From the NCBI RefSeq assembly GCF_938045775.1, contig NZ_CALIBH010000113.1, positions 1 through 22,859 on the forward strand: 22,859 bases of DNA, in the 5' to 3' direction. This document shows positions 1-6,343 of this stretch, one piece after another (position 1 is the first letter of the stretch; each line of letters starts with the position of its first letter). The notes beneath the pieces were generated by a model. That model saw nothing but the letters and a program-made list of their open reading frames with translations. It did no database searches and was not told where the DNA came from. Made by a program: the position numbers and the translations under genes. The DNA comes from an uncultured Campylobacter sp. (GTDB taxonomy: Bacteria > Campylobacterota > Campylobacteria > Campylobacterales > Campylobacteraceae).

Positions 1-422
1 CACAGCGCGAAGCAGACGAGCCCGATTACGCAACAGGCGTAGAGGATGTTTGTCTCGCCAAAGGCAAAGGTCACGCCCACGGCCATAGCATCGATGCTGG
101 TAGCGATCGCACCCAGCACCAGCTCCTTCGTGCTTAGGCGAAGATCTGGCTCGTCCTGCTCACGGCGGGATTCTGCGATCATCTTAACGCCTAAAAACGA
201 TAAAATTCCAAACGCGACGAAGTGATCGATCTGCGCGATAAATTTTACGAAGTTTATCCCCAAAGCGTAGCCTGCAAGCGGCATTATAAACTGAGCCGCC
301 GCGTAGAAAAACGCGACGCGCGCGATCTGCGCAAATTTAAAATTCGGATATTTCGCGCCGTTTGAGATACTAAGCGCGACGCTGTCCATCGCAAGCGCGA
401 AAGCGATGAGTAAAAGCTCCAT
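1..422 (-). CDS. mntP: Manganese efflux pump MntP (partial, C-terminus outside window)
   Basis: The reverse strand from 422 reads MELLLIAFALAMDSVALSIS and stays open to the window edge, giving about 140 of the usual 185-190 residues. The family exports Mn2+ across the inner membrane. The conserved acidic membrane motifs are visible: MDSVALSISNGAK near residues 12-24 (E. coli MntP has MDAFAASIGKGA) and ATSIDAMAVGVTFAFG in the second half, with hydrophobic helices between them. The middle carries a short charged loop (ESRREQDEPD), as expected. The ATG at 422 follows AAAAGGG at a suitable distance. The gene is divergent from the DUF4197 gene, and a TATAAT box lies just upstream. The family call is firm; the symbol follows from family membership. 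Confidence 0.9.
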   Translation of the reverse strand, partial: MELLLIAFALAMDSVALSISNGAKYPNFKFAQIARVAFFYAAAQFIMPLAGYALGINFVKFIAQIDHFVAFGILSFLGVKMIAESRREQDEPDLRLSTKELVLGAIATSIDAMAVGVTFAFGETNILYACCVIGLVCFAL

Positions 423-453
423 ATTTAGCCCTTTTGGTATTATAAAAACGTTG

Positions 454-459
454 ATTATA
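454..459 (-). promoter_or_regulatory. -10 box of mntP
   Basis: The minus strand reads TGTATAATC here, so a perfect TATAAT is centred about 34 nt upstream of the mntP ATG and predicts a leader of roughly 25 nt. A second TATAAT on the same strand (444-439) would put the start site inside the ribosome binding site and is less likely. No mntP riboswitch is visible in the 86-bp divergent gap. Confidence 0.5.
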
Positions 460-508
460 CATTAAAATTTTCGAAATAAAATAATCAATCTTTAATTGGG
501 GAAAAACT

Positions 509-1138
509 TTGCTTAAAAAATTAATCCTTTGTTTATTGCCGCTATTTTCAACTGCTAGCTGGGAGGAGGTCGCCGTAAAGGGACTGGACGTAATGCTTAG
601 CGCGGGCGCGGGCGATAGTGAAAATTTTAAAAACTCACTAAGCACTTTGATAGAGCGTGCCGCAAATGAATACGAACGCACTGGCGTGCAGGATTACGAG
701 CTCGATCTGCCTAGCTACATTACCGAGCGCGCGGGCAAAAAAAGCATCGCCGTGCAGAATATGCAAAGGCTGGCGAGCAAGAAGCTAAGTCTTGCCGTAG
801 AGCCGATCAAAAAGCTCGTACTTGCTAAAATAAAAGATATGTCCGAAGCCGATACTAAGGCGGTAATGAGCGGCGAGGTGCTATTTAGCCACTATCTGCG
901 CACCAATGCCTTTGATGAAATTTACGAAATCATTCGCCCTTTGGCGCGTGAACTAGGAACTGACGTGAGCTTTGCTAAAAGCTTTAAAAGTGCCGTCGGA
1001 CGCGAGCCTGGAGACGATTTTAGTAGCGAATTCAGCAGCGCCTTCATTAACGAAAGCTTCGATTTTTTAAGCAAAAACGAAAGGGAGTTTCGCAAAAACT
1101 CGGGCGCGATTTTAAACGCCATAAAGACGATCAGATAG
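509..1138 (+). CDS. DUF4197 family exported protein
   Basis: 209 residues, of unknown biochemical function. The N-terminus (MLKKLILCLLPLFSTAS) is a signal peptide, so the product should be periplasmic. The body has the DUF4197 pattern: a segment with AVEPIKKLVLAKIKDMSEADTKAVMSGEV, then HYLRTNAFDEIYEIIRPLARELG, and a C-terminal helix with FDFLSKNEREFRKN. This matches the family order of a helical 'AI..M...DA..I..G' segment, an 'Y.R..T...L...F.P.V' segment and a 'GLF.L...E..IR.NP' end. The start is a TTG at 509 preceded by GGGG with 7 nt spacing; no better ATG exists near the signal peptide. It stands alone between the divergent mntP and the DMT gene 43 bp downstream. The family call comes from pattern memory only. 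Confidence 0.75.
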   Translation: MLKKLILCLLPLFSTASWEEVAVKGLDVMLSAGAGDSENFKNSLSTLIERAANEYERTGVQDYELDLPSYITERAGKKSIAVQNMQRLASKKLSLAVEPIKKLVLAKIKDMSEADTKAVMSGEVLFSHYLRTNAFDEIYEIIRPLARELGTDVSFAKSFKSAVGREPGDDFSSEFSSAFINESFDFLSKNEREFRKNSGAILNAIKTIR

Positions 1139-1181
1139 GCGCGACCGCACTAAAATCTCGGCGAAATTTTACTTTAAATTT

Positions 1182-2993
1182 ATGAAAAATTCTATCTCTG
1201 AGCTCGCGGAAAATTTTAATTCAAAATCCGCTTTAAATTTTATCTCAAATCAGGCGTGCGAGTGCGCGAAAAACACAGCTTTAAATTCTGCTTCAAATGT
1301 GGCGTTTACGTGCGCGAAAAACACAACACCGGACGGCACGGTAAATTTCGCTTTCGCTTGCCGCTTCAAAAGAAATTTCAAATTTCAAAACGTGGATGTC
1401 CGGTTAAATTCTATCCGCGGAAGAAATTTAAAATTTGCTTCCGCTTCGACTGGTTTCGCCGCACGCAATCGTGCCTCGGTCAGTTTTGCCGTGCACAGTC
1501 TCGTAGCGCCCTATTCCGCTCCGCGCGTCAAAAATCTCGAAAGAAAATCCGCTTTAAATTTCGCGGCTCTTGTGCCAAATTTAAACTCTGCGCAAATTCT
1601 GAACTGCGCCGAAAATAAAGCTTTAAATTCCGCAAAAGCCCCCACAATAAATCCTTGCGAAAATTCCGCAAGAAATTTCAAACGAAATTTTATATTAAAT
1701 TGTGCGGAAAATTTTACTTGCAACGGCGCAAATAGCGCGAGTTCGCTAAGCCGTGCAAGCGTCGTAGACGATCCAAATTTAAGCTCTGCAAAAAGCCTTG
1801 CTGACGCCCATACGCGACGCTCAAAGAAAAATTTTACTGGGGTTCTTGCAAACGATCCAGCCTCCGCTAGCGCGCCGCAGCCGCAGAGGTCTAACTATGG
1901 CGCCGCGCGAAGCCCTGGCACTCCGCAAAATTCTAATGCTACACAGAATTTTAACTCCGCAAAAAATTTAAATTCTACGCAAAGCTCGAATTCCACGCAG
2001 AGTTTCGGGAAAAATTCCAATTCCATGCAAAGCCATGCGCAAAACCCCGTTCCGCCTAGCAGGCTGTGGGACCTGGGGCTACTTTTCGTGGCGATCGTTT
2101 GGGGATGCACTTTCGTGCCGGTTCAGCGCGCGCTGCATAGCGGCGACGTTTTTAGCTTTTTGTTTTGGCGCTTTTTGGCGGCGAGCATTTTTACTTACCT
2201 CGCCTGCCTGCGCTTCGGCGTCAAATTTGACCGCGGCACGATAGGGCGGGGCGTGTTTTGCGGGCTGATGCTGTTTTGCGATTTTTCCTGCCAGACCATA
2301 GCGCTTGATTATGCGCTATCATCGACGGTGGCGTTTATTTTGGGGCTAAATGTCGTCATCGTGCCCTTTTTGATGCTTGCGTTTTTCGGCAAAAAGGTCG
2401 GTGCGAGCGCCTTTGGCGGCGCGGTCGTGGCGCTTTTGGGGCTGTATTTTTTAAGCGGAGCAAGCGGCGCGGTGGGATTTGGCATAGGCGAGCGGTTGAC
2501 GCTGATTTCCGCGTTCGCATATGCGCTTCACATCGTCTTTACCGGCGTCTGCGCGCGCAAGAGCAATCTCTACGGCTTTGTGATCGTGCAGTTTATCTGC
2601 GTCTGCGTCTGTGCGCTGATCGCGGCAGTTTTTACTCCTCACGCGGAGTTTGAAGGCGAGATAAAGGTGTTAGGAAATTTGATCTTTTCGCCGAGCTTTG
2701 ATTTCGTTTTTGCGCTGGTTTTGACCTCGATCTTTGCCACCGTCGCGGCGTTTGTGATTCAAACAATGGCGCAAAACCGCGGCGTAAGCGAGATAAAAAC
2801 GGTGCTGATTTTCGCGCTGGAGCCCGTAAGCGCGGGCATTATGGGGTATGCTTTCGGCGAGAAGCTAAGCGCGCTTCAAATTTTGGGTGCGGCGCTGATA
2901 CTCGCGGGCATCCTGCTTAGCGAGCTGGGCGGGCTTTTAGGCGCGAAGTTTGCTAAAGATCGAGCTTGCGAAAAAGCAGACCGAGGCGATTAG
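1182..2993 (+). CDS. EamA/DMT-family permease with long low-complexity N-terminal extension
   Basis: The frame encodes 603 residues. Residues about 289-595 are a normal drug/metabolite transporter: ten hydrophobic helices in two EamA halves, starting LGLLFVAIVWGCTFVPVQRA and with the second half typical near SEIKTVLIFALEPVSAGIMG. Such proteins are inner-membrane exporters of metabolites or amino acids; the substrate cannot be told. Residues 1-281 are unlike any domain I know: rich in Asn, Ser, Ala, Lys and Phe, with recurring ALNSA, CAEN and NSTQ words encoded by TTTAAATTC-type DNA. The ATG at 1182 has no ribosome binding site, and ATG 2025 would give a family-sized 322-residue protein, also with only a weak GGGA upstream. 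The true start is therefore unresolved; the transporter core is secure. The last 57 bp overlap the convergent znuB-like gene. Confidence 0.8.
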   Translation: MKNSISELAENFNSKSALNFISNQACECAKNTALNSASNVAFTCAKNTTPDGTVNFAFACRFKRNFKFQNVDVRLNSIRGRNLKFASASTGFAARNRASVSFAVHSLVAPYSAPRVKNLERKSALNFAALVPNLNSAQILNCAENKALNSAKAPTINPCENSARNFKRNFILNCAENFTCNGANSASSLSRASVVDDPNLSSAKSLADAHTRRSKKNFTGVLANDPASASAPQPQRSNYGAARSPGTPQNSNATQNFNSAKNLNSTQSSNSTQSFGKNSNSMQSHAQNPVPPSRLWDLGLLFVAIVWGCTFVPVQRALHSGDVFSFLFWRFLAASIFTYLACLRFGVKFDRGTIGRGVFCGLMLFCDFSCQTIALDYALSSTVAFILGLNVVIVPFLMLAFFGKKVGASAFGGAVVALLGLYFLSGASGAVGFGIGERLTLISAFAYALHIVFTGVCARKSNLYGFVIVQFICVCVCALIAAVFTPHAEFEGEIKVLGNLIFSPSFDFVFALVLTSIFATVAAFVIQTMAQNRGVSEIKTVLIFALEPVSAGIMGYAFGEKLSALQILGAALILAGILLSELGGLLGAKFAKDRACEKADRGD

Positions 2994-3740
2994 GATTATC
3001 GAAGCGCCGCTGGTTAGATTGAGCTTGAAGCTCAAAATAAGCCCCGCCGCGCAGAAAAGCGCCGATAGCGCGCAGCTTATCGCCATCATCGAGCCTAGGC
3101 TTTTTGAGATTTTTTCGGCGATGAAGGGCGGGATCGTCATAAGCGAGATTACTAAGATTAGCCCCACGATCTGAATCGACGCGACCACCGCGAGGCTTGC
3201 CATCACTACGAGGACGTAGTAAAAGACGCTAGTATTTACTCCGCGCAGCAGAGCGAATTCCTTATCGAAGCTGATCGCTAAAAACTGCCTGTAAAAGCAC
3301 GCCGTAAGCGCCGCAAATGCCGCGCCGCAAATGCCGATGAAGATTAAATTTTCATGATTTATCGCTAAGATCGAGCCGAATAAAAAGCTCATCAGATCGG
3401 ATTTGTACCCCGGCGTGAGATCGGCGAAGATTATCCCCAAAGCCATTCCAAACGCCCATATCGCGCCGATTACGGCGTCGAAGCGCTCGGTGTTTCGCAG
3501 CGTGACGTAGGCGATGAGCAGCCCCAAAAACAGCGCAAATACGCTAGCTCCCAGCACGGGGGAGATGCCTAAAAACAGCGCGATGCCGATGCCGCCGTAT
3601 GCGCCGTGCGCGATGCCACCTGCTATGAAGCTCATGCGATTTATCACGACTAAAGAGCCCACGACGCCGCAGACTATACTGACCAAAAGCCCGCCAAGTA
3701 GGGCGTTTCGCATAAAATCATAGGATAGAATTTCAGCCAT
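2937..3740 (-). CDS. znuB: Metal (zinc/manganese-type) ABC transporter permease, ZnuB-like
   Basis: 267 residues from the ATG at 3740, which follows GGAGGG and overlaps the upstream ATPase stop (ATGGCTGA). This start removes 16 implausible N-terminal residues of a longer frame. The protein is an ABC-3 family permease with about eight hydrophobic helices. The family signature region is clear: FIAGGIAHGAYGGIGIALFLG early, a central helix with GAIWAFGMALGIIFADLTPGYKSDL, and the ATPase-contact stretch VASIQIVGLILVISLMTIPP. It would form the membrane channel for the ATPase encoded just upstream. The family imports Zn2+, Mn2+ or Fe2+; zinc is the commonest assignment in related bacteria, but the sequence does not decide it. 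Its 3' end runs into the convergent DMT gene. Confidence 0.85.
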   Translation of the reverse strand: MAEILSYDFMRNALLGGLLVSIVCGVVGSLVVINRMSFIAGGIAHGAYGGIGIALFLGISPVLGASVFALFLGLLIAYVTLRNTERFDAVIGAIWAFGMALGIIFADLTPGYKSDLMSFLFGSILAINHENLIFIGICGAAFAALTACFYRQFLAISFDKEFALLRGVNTSVFYYVLVVMASLAVVASIQIVGLILVISLMTIPPFIAEKISKSLGSMMAISCALSALFCAAGLILSFKLNLTSGASIILIASVCFFASSIFSKLRA

Positions 3741-4500
3741 TTTCGCCCTCCTTGCAGCAGCATTCGTTAAGCGCGAGATCGACGGCACAGAAGTGTCCGT
3801 GCTCGCGCCTAAGGTGATCTAAAAATTCCGCTCTGCCTCTCGGATCGATCTCGTGGGTGTGCGCCGAGCCGTTTGCGACGTAAAGAGCGCGATTTGCGTA
3901 GTTTAGCGCGAGCTGCACGTCGTGGCTGATTAAAATTATGCCGCAGCCGCTCTCATTTAGGGATTTCAGAAGCTCGTAAATTTGAACCTGCCCCATCGTG
4001 TCGATGCTCGCTAGCGGCTCATCAAGAAGTAAAATTTTAGCCTTCGCGCACAGCGCCCGCGCGATGTAAACGCGCTGTCTCTGACCGCCGCTAAGCTCGC
4101 TGATACGGCAGCAGGCTAAGCTCTGCATGCCTACGCGCTCCAAAGCTTGCATGGCTTGCTCGCGCTCGGATTTAGAGTAAAAGCCAAAAATTTTCTTATC
4201 TATCAGCCCCATCAAAACTACCTCGAGCACGCTTATGGGAAAACTTTTGTTTATCGCGATGAACTGCGGCACGTAGCTCATTTGCGCCCTGGCAAGCGCG
4301 GGCGATCTGCCTAAAATTTCGATCGTGCCCGAGCTTGGTCGCAGCAGCCCCAAAAGCAGCTTCAAAAGGGTGCTTTTGCCGCCGCCGTTGGGCCCGAAAA
4401 TCGCTAAAAAATCGCGCAGCTCGTAGCTTAAGTTTATATCTTTTAAAATTTCGCGTTTTTCGTAAGCAAAGTTTAAATTTCTTATCGTCACGTCCGCCAT
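3733..4500 (-). CDS. znuC: Metal ABC transporter ATP-binding protein, ZnuC-like
   Basis: 255 residues from the ATG at 4500, which has AAAGGG upstream; a further in-frame ATG at 4563 lacks a binding site and lies upstream of the likely promoter. All ABC ATPase elements are present: Walker A GPNGGGKST (36-44), Q-loop Gln79, signature LSGGQRQR (136-143), Walker B ILLLDEP with D160/E161, and H-loop His193. It powers the ZnuB-like permease next to it. The C-terminus ends in a Cys/His-rich tail (residues about 229-249: HLRREHGHFC and ECCC) that looks able to bind metal, an unusual feature that could sense intracellular metal. No periplasmic metal-binding protein gene (ZnuA type) is adjacent, so it must be encoded elsewhere or be absent. 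Confidence 0.87.
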   Translation of the reverse strand: MADVTIRNLNFAYEKREILKDINLSYELRDFLAIFGPNGGGKSTLLKLLLGLLRPSSGTIEILGRSPALARAQMSYVPQFIAINKSFPISVLEVVLMGLIDKKIFGFYSKSEREQAMQALERVGMQSLACCRISELSGGQRQRVYIARALCAKAKILLLDEPLASIDTMGQVQIYELLKSLNESGCGIILISHDVQLALNYANRALYVANGSAHTHEIDPRGRAEFLDHLRREHGHFCAVDLALNECCCKEGENG

Positions 4501-4533
4501 GAACGCCCTTTCGCCTAGATTTTGAAAGTACTT

Positions 4534-4563
4534 ATTATAGCCCAAATTCGAAAAAATTGCCAA
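4534..4563 (-). promoter_or_regulatory. Promoter of the znuCB-like operon
   Basis: On the minus strand TTGGCA (4563-4558) and a perfect TATAAT (4539-4534) are 18 bp apart, predicting a start near 4527 and a leader of about 27 nt before the ATG at 4500. I see no clear Zur operator, though the AT-rich divergent gap to 4600 would be the place for one. Confidence 0.5.
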
Positions 4564-4599
4564 ATTTTGCTATTATTACAAAAAATTTAAAGGCTAGCG

Positions 4600-5508
4600 G
4601 TGGAGAAAATCGGCGAAAAATCAGATGAAAATAGCTGGGATAAAAAGTCCGAAAGTTACGCCAAATTTAGCGGCGAGCTAGGGGATTTTGGCAAGCGGGT
4701 ATTTGAGATACTGCGCGGCTGGGGCGTGAGCTTTGCGGGCAAAAGCGTGCTAGACGTGGGCGCCGGCACGGGGGTTTACTCGCTGTATCTCGCGTCGCTG
4801 GGCGCCAAGGTTACGGCGATCGATAGCTCGGAGGGGATGCTTCGCGAGCTAAGGCGTAGCGCAGAGGAGTTTGGCATTAGCTTGCAAAACGTATTAAATT
4901 TAAGCTTTGCGGAGTTTTGCGAGCGGCTGAGCCGCGATGGTTTTGCAAATGCGGCGGATGAAAATTTTAAAATTTATCCACGCTCGAAAAGTAAAATTTC
5001 AAACTCGCAAACTCAGGAAGCGCAGGCTTTAAATTTAAAAGACGCTGTGAGCAAAAGCCGCGAGAGCGAAAATTTTAAAATTCCCGCAGTTTTTGACATC
5101 GCGTTTCTTACTATGAGCCCCGCGCTAAAAAGCACGGAGGATTTTGGGGCGTTTTTGGCTTTGGGCGAGCGAAAAATTTATCTAAACTGGGCGAGCGAGC
5201 GCAATTCATCGATGCTAGCGCCGCTGTTTGAGCGCTTCGGCGCAGGAGCTAAAAGGCTTGCTACCGCCGCCGAAAAGTTCGAGGCGCTGCTCGGGGCGCG
5301 CAACATCAAATTTAAAAGCGAAATTTTAACTGAAAAGCGCGAGCAAAAACGCAGCCTGCAAGAAGCTGTGCAAAACGCCGCGTGGCACCTGCATATGGAC
5401 GGCGCGGAGGCTAGCGAGCGCGAGATCGAGGAACTTTTGAAAAAGCGGGCTAAAGGCGGGGTGATAAGCGATGAGATCGAAGCGAGCTTTAAGCTGTTTT
5501 ATATTTAG
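4600..5508 (+). CDS. Class I SAM-dependent methyltransferase
   Basis: 302 residues starting at GTG 4600 behind AAAGG. The Rossmann-fold SAM site is clear: motif I LDVGAGTGVY (51-60) and an acidic residue at the end of strand 2 (VTAIDSS, D75). A later FDIAFLTMSPAL stretch fits motif post-II/III. The substrate is unknown and no metabolite-specific partner is nearby. Residues about 121-160 are an odd Ser/Lys/Glu-rich insert bounded by two copies of ENFKI exactly 36 residues apart; it splits the conserved fold between strand 3 and strand 4. The gene is the first of a plus-strand trio and its last 38 bp overlap the start of the cytochrome peroxidase gene. A TATTAT box at 4571-4576 is a plausible promoter element. 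Confidence 0.8.
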   Translation: MEKIGEKSDENSWDKKSESYAKFSGELGDFGKRVFEILRGWGVSFAGKSVLDVGAGTGVYSLYLASLGAKVTAIDSSEGMLRELRRSAEEFGISLQNVLNLSFAEFCERLSRDGFANAADENFKIYPRSKSKISNSQTQEAQALNLKDAVSKSRESENFKIPAVFDIAFLTMSPALKSTEDFGAFLALGERKIYLNWASERNSSMLAPLFERFGAGAKRLATAAEKFEALLGARNIKFKSEILTEKREQKRSLQEAVQNAAWHLHMDGAEASEREIEELLKKRAKGGVISDEIEASFKLFYI

Positions 5509-6343
5509 CCTGGCGCCCGTTTTGGGGCTTTGTGGCAATCTTTTCTCGCCGCTTGAGATGCCTAAATATGACCCACAAAAGGCGCGACTGGGCGCAAAAA
5601 TTTTTACCGATGTAAGATTTAGCCGCAAAGGCCGCTCCTGCGAGAGCTGCCACAATTTTTATTTAAACGATTCGGGTGCTTCGGTGCGCGATGGACGCGT
5701 GCCTACGCTCATAAATTCTTATTATTTTGATCGCTACTTGGGCGATTATAATTTCGCGGGCTTTGAAGCGCGGATCGCGGCGTCGGTTTTTAGCGAGAAT
5801 GAACTGGATGCGAGCGAAGATAGAATTTTAGAGCTTATCAGGAAGAATTTAGCCTACAAGCAGGCTTTTGAAAGTGCTTACGGCGAGGCGAATACGGCAA
5901 ACTTCATTGATGCGCTGAAGGAATTTTTAAAGTCCAAAACGGCGATAAATTCCAAATTTGACCGATTTTTGCGCGGCGAGGTTAAGCTAAATGATGCCGA
6001 ATATAACGGATATGTGCTTTTTGTGCGGCTATGCTCGGCATGTCATAACGGCGTTAGCCTAGGCACCGGCAGCTTTACTAAAATTCGCCCGAGCGCAGAA
6101 GAGGAGGATGCGCCTAAGCATAGGTTCACTTCCGATGGATTTGAGCTGCGCCGCGTGCCTAGCTTGCGCAATATCACGCAAACCGCTCCTTACGTAAACG
6201 GGCAGACGGATTTGCGTCTTGCGGTGCGGCAGATCGCAAAGGATCTGCTAAAATACGATCTTAGCGATGGGGAGCTTGATGCTTTGATGAGCTTTTTAGC
6301 TACGCTTAAAGGCGATATGACGGAGGCGCAGGATGAAAGATAA
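5471..6343 (+). CDS. Di-heme cytochrome c peroxidase / MauG-family protein
   Basis: 290 residues. The N-terminus is a signal peptide (MRSKRALSCFIFSLAPVLGL), so it works in the periplasm. Two covalent heme sites are present: CESCH (57-61), inside the family context LGAKIFTDVRFSRKGRSCESCHNF, and CSACH (188-192) followed by NGVSLGTGSF. The late motif VPSLRNITQTAPY (229-241) is also characteristic. In most family members this is followed by a H-D-G triplet; here it is V-N-G. The family reduces H2O2 with electrons from cytochrome c, or oxidises protein residues (MauG type). At 290 residues it is somewhat short. The start ATG lies within the methyltransferase gene, with GGGGTGA upstream, and the 3' end overlaps the EAL gene by 11 bp, so the three genes are probably translated from one mRNA. 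Confidence 0.85.
   Translation: MRSKRALSCFIFSLAPVLGLCGNLFSPLEMPKYDPQKARLGAKIFTDVRFSRKGRSCESCHNFYLNDSGASVRDGRVPTLINSYYFDRYLGDYNFAGFEARIAASVFSENELDASEDRILELIRKNLAYKQAFESAYGEANTANFIDALKEFLKSKTAINSKFDRFLRGEVKLNDAEYNGYVLFVRLCSACHNGVSLGTGSFTKIRPSAEEEDAPKHRFTSDGFELRRVPSLRNITQTAPYVNGQTDLRLAVRQIAKDLLKYDLSDGELDALMSFLATLKGDMTEAQDER

Noticed and set aside
422..508. Manganese riboswitch (yybP-ykoY) before mntP
   Set aside because: The divergent gap is only 86 bp, the predicted leader about 25 nt, and no such fold can be seen.
1256..1618. 120-codon frame rich in Lys/Arg/Phe
   Set aside because: Alternative reading of the same low-complexity repeat DNA as the DMT extension; no binding site or domain.
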